From: Macrophomina tecta
Lineage: Eukaryota; Ascomycota; Dothideomycetes; Botryosphaeriales; Botryosphaeriaceae
DNA length: 64,000 nt
Reading direction: 5' to 3'
Assembly: GCA_024180945.1 (NCBI GenBank)
Contig: JAKSGN010000007.1
Coordinates: 434,001 to 498,000, forward strand
The notes beneath the pieces were generated by a model that saw only the letters and a list, made by a program, of their open reading frames with translations, did not search any database and was not told the DNA's origin. This document shows, in pieces, positions 11,026 to 21,492 of this stretch. A program made the translations under genes and the position numbers. Position 1 is the stretch's first letter. Every line of letters starts with the position of its first letter.

Positions 11026-13521
11026 CTACCAGACCAACTGGGCTTCGGCGGGCAGTTGGGCGGCAGCAGCCTTCACCGCGGTGCTTGCAGCAGCGCGGCC
11101 CCCAAGCCCGGCAAGCTTCTGCGCCGTCGCCTCAATCCACGGCCATGCCTTTGCACGTTCTCGCTCAAAGCGCGCGATCTTGTCCTCGGCCGCCAGCGTC
11201 AGTCCAATTTCATCCAGCCCGTCCAGGAGGGCCGCGCGCCCGTGCGGCTCGACGACGAACGCGTACAGCTCGCGGCCGGCCTCGCTGAAGACTTTCTGCT
11301 GCTCCAAGTCCACGTGGAGCTGCCGGCCTGCGCGCGCCTCGGCGGCCATGGCCGCCAGGGCGGCGGCGCTCTCGACCCGGACGGGCAGCAAGCCGGCCTT
11401 GAAGCAATTATTGTAGAAGATGTCGGCAAAGCTGGGCGCGAGGACGCAGCGGAAGCCGTAGTCCAGCAGCGCCCACACGGCGTGCTCGCGCGAGCTGCCG
11501 CAGCCGAAGTTGGGGAGGGTGACGACGAGGATGCTAGAGTGCCGGTACGCGGGCTGGTTGAGCACGAAGGCCGGCCTGGGGTTCCCGTGCGGGTCGAAGC
11601 GGAGGTTGTAGAAGAGGCCGGCGCCCAGGCCGGCGCGCGAGACTGCCTTGCAAAACTGCTTGGGCATGATGCAGTCGGTGTCGACGTTGGCGCGGTCCAA
11701 GGGCGCAGCCACGCCTGTGATGCTCCGGGCATCCAGACACCGGCCGGGAGCAGCAGCAGCAGCAGCAGCAGCAGCGACGGCGGGCACTGCCTCCTCGCCG
11801 GCCTCGTGCTCCGCGTCCTCGGCGGCAGCGTCAGGAGCGCACGCCAGCTCCACCTCCACCGGCGTGGTCGGCGGGGGCAGCCGGGCGGGCGCGTAGCGGC
11901 GGACGTCAGCGAGCCTGCCCTCAATGGCAGCGGCGGCGGCCATGGCGGGCGACACGAGATGGGTGCGGCCGGCGGTGCCCTGCCGGCTCTCGAAGTTGCG
12001 GTTGGAGGTGGAGGCGCACCGCTCCAGCGGCAGCAGATGGTCGTCGTTCAGGCCCACGCACATGCTGCACCCCGCCTCCCTCCACTCGAAGCCAGCGCTC
12101 TGGAAGACGTCGTGCAGCCCCTCGGCCTCCGCCTGGCGCTTGACCTGCCCAGACCCAGGCACCGCCAGCGCCAGCCGCACGTTAGCCGCCACCCGCCGGC
12201 CCTTCAGGATGGCCGCGGCCGCGCGGAGATCCTCGATGCGTGAGTTGGTGCACGAGCCGATGAACACCTTGTCCACCACCACGTCCGTCACCCGCGCGCC
12301 CGCCTGCAGCCCCATGTAGGCCAGCGCCTGCTCGCACGCCTTCCGCTTCGCCGCGTCCGCGAACTCGTCCGGCCGGGGGATGGTGCCGTCGACGGGCACG
12401 ACCTGCTCCGGGCTGGTGCCCCACGACACGGTGGGCGCCACGGCGGCTCCGTCAATGCGCACCGCCTGGTCGAACACGGCGCCCTCGTCGCTGCGCAGCG
12501 TGGCCCAGGACCGCACCATGCGCTGCCACGCGCTGCTGCTGGCGCGGGGCATCAGCGGCCGGCCGCGCAGGTAGTCGACCGTGGTCGCGTCCGGCGCGAC
12601 CAGGCCCGCCCTCGCGCCCGCCTCGATGGCCATGTTGCAGAGCGTCATGCGTCCCTCCATGCTGAGCGCCTCGACGGCCTCGCCCGCAAACTCGAGCGCG
12701 CACCCAGTCGCGCCCGCGGTGCCGATGCGGCCGACGATGTGCAGCGCCAGGTCCTTCGCCGTGACACCCGCCGCCAGCCGGCCGTCGACGCGCACCAGCG
12801 CCGTCTTCCACCGCTGCGACACCAGCGTCTGCGTTGCCAGCACATGCTCCATCTCCGTCGTGCCGATGCCGAAAGCCAGCGCGCCAAAGGCGCCATGGGT
12901 TGACGAGTGAGAGTCGGCGCAAACCAGGGTTAGCCCAGGCTGCGTGAAGCCGAGTTCCGGCCCGCTGCGCTGCGTTCGTTACTGAGCTCGTGGGCAGTGC
13001 GGGAAGGCGTGGGCTTACATGACGTGCACGATGCCCTGGTATGGCGACGAGAGGCCGAAGTAGGGGATCCCGTGCTCACGCGCGTTCTGCCTGAGGAGCA
13101 CGCATTGGAGCTTGGCCTGCGGGTCCTTGACGTAGCCGGAGATGCTCACGAAGGATCCACGGGGCTCCGTCGGCACGTTCTGGCGACGGTGATCTGTCAA
13201 CGTTACTGGCTCAGGCTGCGACCCTGACTCGGCTTGCTGACGGGCCAGGGCTGGGGGGGGGAGAGGGTGCGTACGTGATCTGATGTTGCCAGCGTCAGGT
13301 CCGGTCGCCGCGTGCGCCGGCCGCGGGCTCGCAGGCCGTCGAATGCCACGGGCGACGTGACTTCGTGGATGAGATGTCTGTCTGGGGTCTGTCAGCACGG
13401 GCGCAGCTGTGCCGGGCGCTGACGGCGGGCTGGTATTACCGATGTAGAGCAGCACAGTGCCATCGCTGTTCGCGGCCACGCAATGCTGTTCAAACAGCTT
13501 CTCGTACAGGGTCTTGGCCAT
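11026..13521 (-). CDS. Isopropylmalate isomerase-type (aconitase-superfamily) dehydratase, fused LeuC-LeuD
   Basis: Four exons (13521-13440, 13381-13275, 13179-13019, 12964-11026) give 762 residues, the size of fungal 3-isopropylmalate dehydratase. The N-terminal aconitase-type domain starts [11 protein letters not shown] and continues [15 protein letters not shown] and LATSDHNVPTEP. The [4Fe-4S] ligands are visible: GSCTNSR (Cys about 354) and GCSMCVG (Cys about 415 and 418). The small swivel domain has [23 protein letters not shown] and [15 protein letters not shown]. The linker between the halves contains an Ala run encoded by an AGC-type microsatellite. The enzyme moves the hydroxyl of a 2-alkylmalate to position 3. 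Because the locus also holds a synthase, an aminotransferase, a transporter and a dioxygenase, I read it as a dedicated HtyD-like paralogue rather than the primary LEU1 gene. Sequence alone cannot show substrate preference. Confidence 0.88.
11749..11775. repeat. (AGC)n trinucleotide microsatellite in the isomerase linker
   Basis: About nine AGC units on the + strand, read as Ala codons in the isomerase. The repeat lies between the catalytic and swivel domains and extends an Ala-rich linker. It is a likely site of length polymorphism with little effect on the folded domains. Confidence 0.85.
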
Positions 13522-13771
13522 TTCGACAACGACGCTCTGGCAGCTCTCATGGCGGGCGTCGCGATTTCTTCAATGTAAGCAGTCAAGTGCGGCGCGCCCC
13601 GGTGGTGGTTGCGAGCGCTCGGATGGCAGGGCGTCAAAGGGCGCGCAGCTGCAATCTGGAGCAGTCCGAACCCGTGCCGTCAACCTTTCCGGCCCCGTGT
13701 ACGTCTCGAACGCCAAGACGCGAAGTGCCAAAAAGGAAAGAGAGAGAGAGAGAATGCAGGGACGTTGCGCG

Positions 13772-14025
13772 CGGACCGCCCGAGGTGCATTGCTTGGCAG
13801 TGCCGTGTTTCGGTACGCAGGTAGGGCTTGTCCGAGAAAACGGGTCCGCGCCTCACGCCGTTTCCCTGAACCCCGCACATCTTCGCTCCGCGGTCCGCTT
13901 CCTTCAGCCACCCCGCCTTTTCCGTTCCTCTCCACGCCCGCGAACCGCCTGGGCCAACCGGAGATAAGGGCGGCGCATGTTACTGTTGGCAATCAGTAAC
14001 TGCGGACCACACCTTATCTCGGACC
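13772..14025. promoter_or_regulatory. Cluster of GGTCCG/CGGACC hexamers in the isomerase promoter
   Basis: Five copies within 254 bp: CGGACC at 13772, 14003 and 14020, GGTCCG at 13843 and 13892. Chance expectation for this hexamer on both strands is well under one. CGG-containing sites suit a Zn2Cys6 regulator. The same hexamer recurs in the other two cluster promoters. A binding function is inference. Confidence 0.35.
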
Positions 14026-14274
14026 TCCGCCTCTAACCCTGCGGAGACAATGCCCAGGCTCTTGCTGCTGGATCTCACCGTCCCTACTCAGCCCCAGGGT
14101 CTACGGATAAGCGAGGATCATATGCTGGTTCCACTTTCACAACGGGGGCCAGATGCGATTTACCGCTGTTTGTTCTTCCGACGCTTCATATTACTGCATG
14201 CGGATAGTCTCATGTTGAACAGCACAAGGGCGACAAGAATGATGTACTGCTACTTTTCTGAACCCCGAGAGTTG

Positions 14275-14294
14275 CACACACACACACACACACA
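14275..14294. repeat. (CA)n dinucleotide microsatellite
   Basis: Ten CA units in the intergenic region between the isomerase and the aminotransferase. No function is suggested. Confidence 0.9.
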
Positions 14295-14739
14295 TGAGCA
14301 CTAAGAAGCTGTGTGCGCGATCAAGCGAGCATGGAGCATGGAGGTGCATATGGCCTCTCCCTGACAGCCCGAATGGAATGCTTGTAGCTACTTTAGCATC
14401 TTAGCAATATCAACCAAGACACGAAGATAGCTTCCAGCAGTCTGGTACTAGCAAAACAGCTTCATGGTATCGCCGAGCCAGTATTAGAAGAAGCCTTCTA
14501 GGGAAGGTAGTGATCGGACAAGCAATGCAGATAAACGACCCTGGGCCCAAGATCGCCAAACAGGCATGTGAACTGGTTGTGCCAAAATTCAAAACAAAAA
14601 ATAAATAAATAAATGAGACCGTAGACAATCCAGCTGAATGTTCGCCATCCCCTAGCCTCTATGAACGACAAGATTACGCCCAGTTCCCTCTACTAGCCGA
14701 GCTGAGGAAGGCACGCTTGTTGTCTTCAACCTGGCTCCG

Positions 14740-17700
14740 TCAAACAACCACACTCCACTTGCTCTCCTCACCTCCATACATCCTTCCCTCCAACCACCCT
14801 TTTACCTCCTCCGCAATCCCGCTCTTCGATCCGCACCCCTTGCAATCTATCCACCTTCCCTCCCACAGCACCCTGCCAATCGGCACCACGCACGCGGCGG
14901 TCCCCGTGCCAAAGGCCTCCAGCAGCTGCCCCCGCGCCGCCGCCCTCTGCAGCTCCGGCAACGAAACCGGGCGCTCGCAGACCGTGAACGAGCCGCAGCC
15001 GGCGGCAGCGGCACCCGCGGCGGCGGGGCGCCTCTGGCGCAGCAGCTCGAGAGCCGACTGGCGGATGACCCCGGGCAGGATCGTTCCGTCGAGCGGCGGA
15101 GTGACGACCTCGACGTCCAGCACCTTGTCGGCGCCATGCTGCCTCCGGCGGCCGAAGACGGCGAAGAAGTTCATGGTGCCCGCCTCGCCCACCCACGGCC
15201 CCTCCTCTACCTCGCCGCCACGCAGCCCCTCTTCCTCCGCAGCTGCACAGCCGCGGCTGTTCTTCCGCTCGCTCAACCACAGCACCTGCGCGCACCCGGC
15301 CTTGCGCGCCTCGCTCTCCGCCGCCAGCGTCGGCGCGTAGTTGCCGCCGATTTTCGACGCGCCCGGGCCGCCGGGACAGGCGCGCACGAAGCGGGACGGC
15401 GGCATCGCGTACAGGGAGAGCGCCGTGGCGGAGGCAGAGAAGTAGGATGTTGCCGGGCTGGCGACGACGTAAAGGAGTGCGGACGTGGGCGCGGAGACGC
15501 CGAGTGAGGCCGTAGTGGACACGAGAACGGGTCGGATGTAGAGCGAGTGAGGGGGGCCGCTGGACGGTGGGGCGAGGTTTAAGACGTTAGCTGGGCTGTT
15601 CCGACTAACGTGTTTCACCACCGAGCCGTCCAAACCACCGAGCCGTCCACTTCCTCACCAAAAACGCATCGGATGAAAACTCAACACGATGCATCACCAC
15701 AACGCTATGAAATCATCCCAGAAAACTCAGTATATTAACCTTGCTATCCAATCTATTGATACCCACGCGTCGCACAGCGAAAGAGCTACCTGTCGCGAGT
15801 ACCTTGCTCCCCGATCAACCGTACGCGACCGACGCGCAGGTGCCATACCACGCGTAGAAGCTGTGCCTAACGGCAAGAAGCTTACCAAACATGAAGAAGG
15901 CGCGATTGTCGAGCGTATACTGGACCTGGATTCGAGAGGGTTTCCGCCCTCCAAGGATATACTACGTGATATGGCCAACAAATTGCTGGCAGAGCGCGAC
16001 GGGGGTACCGTGGGCAAGAACTAGCCAGACAGGTTCATCAGCCGCAGAGATGAGCTCAAAACGTGCTGGACTCGCGCGTACGATCGCCAGCGAGCCTTAA
16101 ACGAGGACCCAGTGGTTATCGAGCGGTAGTTCGACCTCGTTCGCTCTGTGAAGGAGAAGTACGGTATCCTAGACGAGGATACGTACAACTTTGATGAAAC
16201 TGGCTTTATGATGGGCGTAATAGGCTCTCTGCTAGTTATTACAGGCTCTGAAAGGCGCGGAAAACGAAAATTTATCTAGCCAGGCAATCGCGAGTGGACT
16301 TTAGTTATTAACGCGATTAGCGCGCTCGGTTGGACGATCCCACCCTTTACGATCTTCGCCGGCAAGAACCACATTAACACTTGGTACGAAGACACCTCTG
16401 GCATGGAGGACTGGGTTGTTGCTGTCAGCGCCAACGGCTGGACGATAAATGAGCTTCGAGTGAAGTGGTTAGAGCACTTTAACGCGCATATAAAGTCGCG
16501 TACTGTGGGGGTGTACCGGCTGCTCATAATCGACGGCCACGAGAGCTATAACTTAATTGAGTTCTAGGATCTGTGCAAGGAGGAGAAGATTATTACCGTC
16601 TGTATGCCGTCGCATTCGTCGCACCTCCTGCAGCCGCTTGATGTGGGCATTTTCTCGCCGTTAAAGCGGGCGTACCGCTCTTAGATCTCAGGCTTGGCGC
16701 GCTTGATGGCCACAAAAATCGACAAACCAGCCTTTATACAGGCGTACAAGGCGGCTTATTACAAGGTGTTCACAAAGGAGAATATCTGTGCAAGCTTCCG
16801 AGGAGCTGGCTTGGTGCCGCTCGACCCGCAGGTTGTGTTATCGAAGGTTGATGTCAGGCTTCGTACGCCTACACCGCCTGCACCAGAGGCTGTCCCATGG
16901 GAATCCAAAACGCCCAGCAATATGCGCGAATTAGAGGCCCAATCAAGGCTACTTTATCAGCAGATAAGGCAGTATTGCAGCTCCTCACCTACAGAGGCGC
17001 GTGGATCGCTTCAATCGCTCGTAAAAGGCGCGTCATTCATGGTGCACTCTGCTGTGTTAGTACGCGACGAACTCTCTGCCCTTCAAAGGGCCACAGAGGC
17101 CGCAAACAAGAAGAAACAGCGTAAAAGAAAGTACGTACAGAATCGGGGCACGCTAACAATGGTAGACGGCGGTCAGCTATCTAATCCTCAGGGCGCTGGG
17201 GGGCAGAGGGCAGCGAACAGCCCTCTAAGAAGGCTCGCGCAGAGGGCGCGCAGGGGGCTCAACGGCGCTGTGGGAACTGCGGCAAGACCGGGCACAACAG
17301 ACGGACTTGTACAGAGGAGGTAACAGGTACTGAGTAATCTAGGATCGCTACTAGTTTATTGAAATTTTTGTGTTGTGTTGAATAACTTGAGTTCAAAGTG
17401 TGATGTTGGTGAGGAAGTGGACGGCTCGGTGGTTTGGACGGCTCGGTGGTGAAACACGTTACATGATGTTTTTTTTCCCCTTTTACAAAAAAAAAAAAAA
17501 CGAAAAGAAATAGTTCAGAGGAATGAAGAGGGGAAAGGGGCTGCCGCGTGCTCAATGGTTGAAAGAGAACGGAACTGAAGCTGGAAGAAATGATGACGAT
17601 GATGATGATGATGATGATGATGCTTACTTTCCGACCCACCGCCCTTCAATCTTCACGAACATGCGCACCAACTTCACGAACTCGGCCTCGTCGAATGTCG

Positions 17701-18254
17701 GCAGAGAGATGCGCGCCGCAGACCTATTCAGCCGTGCGGCATTGAGCTCAGGCCGGAAAAGTCGGAGACGTCCCGCCGCGTCGCGGTATGCCTTCATCCC
17801 CTCGAAGCACTCGAAGCCGTAATGCAGCCCGCTGGCAACGGGATCCAGAACAATGGGGCCGTACGGCGTTATGCGGGGAGTGTCCCACCCGCTTTCCGCC
17901 GTCCACGTGACGCGGAGCATGTGGTCTGCCGGGAAGAGAAGACGGCGTTAGTGACAACCGATAGTGTGCGTGCATCGCATTCATTTCTCAGCCGCTCTTG
18001 CACTTGGATTTGAGCTCGATCCCATCCTTCCGCCGAGCAGTCTTTCTTTTGCCACTGCTATTTGGGGGACGAGAGGAAAAAGAAAGAAATGATGCGGTTT
18101 CCATACCCGTAACCGTCTTTCCAAACGCAATGGCCTCCCCCATTGGCAGGGGCTTCGGGTTGTTCACCAGCGTGACCTGCAGCTTGGATGCATCTAGTGG
18201 CGCGGCAATGTGCCATTCACCGACATGTTCATTTTCTTCGAGCGACGGCGCCAT
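14740..18254 (-). CDS. Branched-chain-type amino acid aminotransferase, intron carries a transposon
   Basis: Three exons (18254-18107, 17925-17628, 15559-14740) give 421 residues of a fold-type IV PLP aminotransferase. The order is typical of BCAT: GKTVTDHMLRVTW, then YGPIVLDPVASGLHYGFECF, EGMKAYRDAAGRLRLFRPE, HSLYIRPVLV, SKIGGNYAP (PLP lysine about 218), EAGTMNFFAVF and VTPPLDGTILPGV. The second intron runs 17627-15560, about 2.07 kb, because a DNA transposon has inserted in it; without the element it would be about 214 bp. Donor (GTAAGC), branch site (GCTAACG) and acceptor (CCAG) are intact, so splicing could still give the full enzyme. The frame is open upstream to 18377 with an Arg-rich stretch (CRLPLTRCFRLRLS) that could be a mitochondrial presequence; the shorter start is preferred. 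It would transaminate the elongated 2-keto acid, like HtyB. Confidence 0.85.
15608..15661. repeat. Left terminal inverted repeat of the transposon
   Basis: Fifty-four bases identical to the reverse complement of 17406-17459. They begin immediately after the TA duplication. An internal direct repeat (15617-15650) contains the 14-mer CCACCGAGCCGTCC twice, a candidate transposase binding site. Confidence 0.93.
15689..17337 (+). pseudogene. Inactivated Fot1/pogo-type transposase (DDE_1 family)
   Basis: One reading frame runs from 15689 to a G run at 17198-17203, with five TAG codons at 16022, 16127, 16277, 16565 and 16682, all in the same frame. Domains in order: an N-terminal helix-turn-helix (KSSQKTQYINLAIQSIDTHA), a CENP-B-like segment (KKLTKHEEGAIVERILDLDS), then the DDE core with all three acidic residues kept: YNFDETGF, LLIIDGHESYN and QPLDVGIFSPLKRAY. 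After the G run the frame shifts. The expected C-terminal zinc knuckle, CGNCGKTGHNRRTC, is read only in the next frame, ending at 17337. Each TAG replaces a Trp or Gln codon of the family and is explained by a CpA to TpA transition on one strand, the RIP signature. Confidence 0.9.
17406..17459. repeat. Right terminal inverted repeat of the transposon
   Basis: Mirror copy of 15608-15661 with no mismatch over 54 bases, followed directly by the TA duplication at 17460-17461. Confidence 0.93.
17589..17622. repeat. (GAT)n trinucleotide microsatellite at the aminotransferase intron donor
   Basis: About ten GAT/GAC units directly inside the 5' splice site of aminotransferase intron 2 (the donor GTAAGC is read on the minus strand at 17627-17622). 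It belongs to the original intron, not to the transposon. Confidence 0.85.
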
Positions 18255-19046
18255 GGCTGCAGGAGATGTGTGGATGCTTGGCAAGAGGAGAACGGACTCT
18301 GCAAGGTCAGAACTGTCTTGCGGGGACAGGCGCAGTCTGAAGCATCTAGTCAAAGGAAGCCGACAACAAATACACAATCATCCTAGACATCCTCTCCTTG
18401 GCGCTAGAGGGCATCGCTATACCAACCGCCAGCCAAACTAGCGCTCCGGTTCCGGCTCCGTCTTCCCCCACACATCAGCTATGGCGGCTCCGGAGGGGCA
18501 GTCGTTCTGTAAGTCGGTAGAATGCGAGAGCGAGAGAAAGAGCCGGGTCCGGAAGCGGCCGTCAGCACAGAGGGGTCCGAGGGTCCGCAACGGAGCAGAC
18601 CTTGCAAGGGGTTGGAAATAACAGCGCATCATGCCTCAAATACTACCACCCATGTACAGGTGCTCCGCGGCTCCGGGGAAAGGCGCAGGGCTCGAAAAGG
18701 CTAGCGTGGCCGAGAGTGGAGCCAAAAAAAGAAAAGAGAGAGAAACGAGGTGGCACAGTCGTTGATCCCTGTCGCTCCAGTGGCTACTGCAGGTACTGCA
18801 GGTCAGACGGACGGCCAAATGTGATGCGTGTACGCGAGACCGCCCATGGGGTGGCCGATGGCGAATAAGTGGCCCAGGCCAGGCTTGGCCGTTGGTTCGC
18901 CGAGCAGTCATGGCGGGACCAATTGTTCTTCTCCGCCTGGTGCTGCCGCGCCCTGGCCGGATATCTATGAGGCTGAAGTGCCGCTTACTCTCGCATTTCT
19001 CCCGCTCTTTCTTCCTTTCTGCATCCTGCTGCCGCATCGCTGCGCC
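18255..19046. promoter_or_regulatory. Divergent promoter between aminotransferase and MFS transporter
   Basis: About 790 bp shared by two divergently transcribed cluster genes. Three GGTCCG hexamers lie within 42 bp (18546, 18574, 18582). Another tight feature is a tandem CTGCAGGTACTGCAGGT near 18787. Bidirectional control of transaminase and exporter would suit a metabolite cluster. No gene is seen in it. Confidence 0.45.
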
Positions 19047-20713
19047 ATGGCCCCGTCATCCACCGCCGCGTCCAGCAATACCCACCTGACAAAATCGAAC
19101 AAGTCCAGCGCCTTCGAGCTGCGCGAGATTGGCGATGACGGCCACCAACGCCATGCCCAGGACGCCTCCAACGACAGTGCTGGTGCCTCCACCTCGAGCC
19201 ACCGCCTCTCCCACGTCGACCAGTCGAGCGAGTACCTGCAAGGACCTGGCTTGACCCCGCCAGAGTCTTTGGCCGACCGCAACGAGTCGCAGCTGCCACC
19301 CGTCGACGGCGGCAAGGATGCCTGGCTATTCCTGGCCGCATGCTTCCTCATTGAAGCTTTGGTGTGGGGTGCGTAGAGCGCTGTGCATGCTGAGAGCACT
19401 CAATTGGGACCCGTGCTAATGCCCGCCCAGGTTTCGCATTCACATTTGGAGTCTTTCAGGAGTACTACAGCCGCAACGAGCCCTTCATTGGAGAGAAGAA
19501 CATCGCCGTCATTGGCACCATGGCCATGGTACGATACTGTGCCCAGCCTGCGTCGTCCCACCACTCACTGACACCGCAAAACAGGGTATCATGTACCTGG
19601 ATCTTCCGGTTGTGTTCGCCTTGCTGCAGATGCACCCGCGGTTAAAGCGATGGGCAACAGCCTTGGGGCTCGTTATCATGTGCCTGGGGCTCGCGCTGAG
19701 CAGCTTCTCGCGTAACACGACCCACCTGATCCTCACTCAGGGCATCTTCTACGCGATAGGTGGCAGTATCGCCTATGCGCCTACCATCCTGTACATGGAT
19801 GAGTGGTTTGTCAAGCGAAAAGGGTTCGCCTTCGGTATCATGTGGGTAAGTGTCTCGCCGTTCCCAACGCCCCCCCTGCCACATCTACCACCGCGTTTCT
19901 TACGAATACTACGTCTAGGCTGGCACTGGTCTCTCCGGGGTCATCCTGCCGATCGTCATGCAATGGCTGCTTGACAAGTGGGGCTTCGCCACCACCCTGC
20001 GGATCTGGGGCGTCGCGTGCTTCGTGCTCACCGCGCCGCTTACCTTCTACGTCAAACCACGCATCCCCATCTCGCAGGCGCAGCGCGTGCGCTCGTTCAA
20101 CCTCCGCTTCCTCTACAAGCGGCCGTTTGCGTTGCTGCAGCTGGGCAACGTGCTCGAGGGCCTCGGGTTTTTCCTGCCCAACATCTACCTGCCCACGTAC
20201 GCGAGCACCGTGCTCGGCACCTCCTCGCTGCTCTCGTCCCTCACGATCGTCCTGTTCAACGTCGCCTCGGTCTTCGGCTGCATCGCGATGGGCTACATCA
20301 TCGACCGCGTGCCCGTCACCACCGGCATCTTCATCTCCACCGTCGGCGCCACCGTCGGCGTCTTCTTGCTCTGGGGCTTCGCCCTGAACCTGCCGCTGCT
20401 CTACGTCTTCTGCATCGTGTACGGCTTTTTCGCCGGCTCTTTCACCTCCACCTGGCCCGGCATCATGCGCGACGTGACGAACCGCATGCGCGGCGCGGTC
20501 GACCCCAGCATGGTGTTCGCGTGCCTCGCGGCCGGCAGGGGCATCGGGAACGTCGTCTCGGGCCCGCTGAGCGAGGCCCTGGTCGAGGCCGGCCAGTGGA
20601 AGGCCGGCTGGGCGTACGGGAGCGGGTACGGTGCGCTGATCGTGTTCACCGGCATCAGCGCGTTGCTGGGCGGCTTGAGCTGCATTGGTCGTTTTGCGCC
20701 GCAGCTGCTTTGA
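19047..20713 (+). CDS. MFS transporter, monocarboxylate (MCT/SLC16)-like
   Basis: Four exons (19047-19368, 19431-19528, 19585-19845, 19919-20713) give 491 residues. A hydrophilic N-terminal tail of about 90 residues ends in PPVDGGKDAWLFLAACFLIE, the classic start of helix 1 in fungal MCT-like permeases. Then come FAFTFGVFQEYYSR, a helix-4 region with GIFYAIGGSIAYAPTILYM, the loop DEWFVKRKGFAFGIMWAGTG, LSGVILPIVMQWLL and, in the second half, LFNVASVFGCIAMGYIIDR and VFCIVYGFFAGSFTSTWPGI. About twelve membrane helices fit. Substrates in the family are short-chain carboxylates and related small acids; in metabolite clusters such proteins often export or import intermediates. Here it is divergent from the aminotransferase and convergent with the dioxygenase. 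Moving a keto acid or amino acid derivative is plausible but inferred. Confidence 0.9.
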
Positions 20714-21492
20714 AAGCCGCCACCGCAAAGTTCGTCTAGTCTTCCTGTCGTCACACGGAGGTGGTTTTAATTGCCGCTTCCACCGTGAAGGGGGCGGCGG
20801 GGGATGATCTCCCCCGAAATATGAAAAAGCTGGTATTGTACTGGCTGGATTTGAGAGAGAGAGAGAGAGAAAAAAAAAAAGGCCTCGTTTTTTTTTTCAT
20901 AGATAAAGATCGTATAAACAGCATAGGGTCAGTCCGTTGATACCGCGATGACGTATGGACAGTGGCATTTGATCAAGCTGCCGTTTCGGCCACTTCAGCA
21001 GTAACCAATTCAAAGAGCAAGGACACATTTCTTCCTCCGCTCAGCTTTGTTAAAGGCGGACTTGGATAGTTAAAGAATGCCTTTTCCAGTCCGCAGCCAT
21101 ATGAAGAGCAGCCCTTTAATTGGCTTCGCGGATGACAGAGCGCAAAATACCGGGCGTGAACAGGACATGGGATGGTATTGTACTGGGTATGTGGCATTGT
21201 ATTCTGGGAATAAAGGACTGACGCTGTAGATGCTGGAGTAGGGAGTCTTTCACAGTTATCGTCTTTTTTTTTTTAAAAAAAAAAAAAGGGAAAAAAATTG
21301 TTGGCATTGACATATTCTACTGACTGCATTTCTCCAGGGGCCAATTCCTTTGCTCAAAAAATAAAACAGAGTTAACTCCTCAAAAATGTGTTTTCCCACA
21401 TCCACCTTGTATCTACCTTCCGCTTTGGAATGCCGCAAAAGTATAATGACGGAGACAGAAGACCTTCCGGGTCGCTGTGCTCAAGACTCGGC
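20714..21492. other. Convergent intergenic region, no supported gene
   Basis: About 780 bp between the convergent transporter and dioxygenase. It holds low-complexity tracts: (GA)n followed by A11 near 20854-20880, T10 near 20888, and a T10/A12 hairpin-like pair near 21264-21287. The poly-T/poly-A pair could fold back on itself. No coding frame is convincing. Confidence 0.5.

Larger units (their letters stand above)
13522..14739. other. Intergenic region between the isomerase start and the aminotransferase end
   Basis: About 1.2 kb without a supported gene. The first 530 bp form the isomerase promoter and carry the GGTCCG/CGGACC cluster listed separately. A (CA)n microsatellite lies at 14275-14294. 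From 14300 to 14740 is the 3' flank of the aminotransferase, with an AAATAAATAAAT motif near 14596. Confidence 0.5.
15608..17459 (+). mobile_element. Fot1/pogo-type (Tc1-mariner superfamily) DNA transposon, degenerate copy
   Basis: An 1852 bp element bounded by 54 bp perfect terminal inverted repeats and flanked by TA on both sides (15606-15607 and 17460-17461), the target duplication of this superfamily. Inside is one transposase reading frame, inactivated. The termini begin ACGTGTTTCACC. Each repeat holds two copies of the 14-mer CCACCGAGCCGTCC three bases apart. It lies within intron 2 of the aminotransferase, on the opposite strand. Perfect identity of the two inverted repeats suggests a recent insertion, whereas the coding part shows RIP-type damage. 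It is non-autonomous by itself but could be mobilised in trans. Confidence 0.93.

Noticed and set aside
10960..12243. A 427-codon open frame on the + strand opposite the isomerase
   Set aside because: It is a shadow frame of the GC-rich isomerase exon on the other strand; the minus-strand reading has complete family motifs.
15608..17459. Treating the aminotransferase as a pseudogene broken by the transposon
   Set aside because: The element lies in an intron with intact splice signals and the joined exons encode a complete enzyme, so loss of function is not shown.
21260..21290. A poly-T/poly-A inverted pair as a terminator
   Set aside because: Fungal polymerase II genes do not use hairpin terminators; this is best treated as low-complexity sequence between convergent genes.
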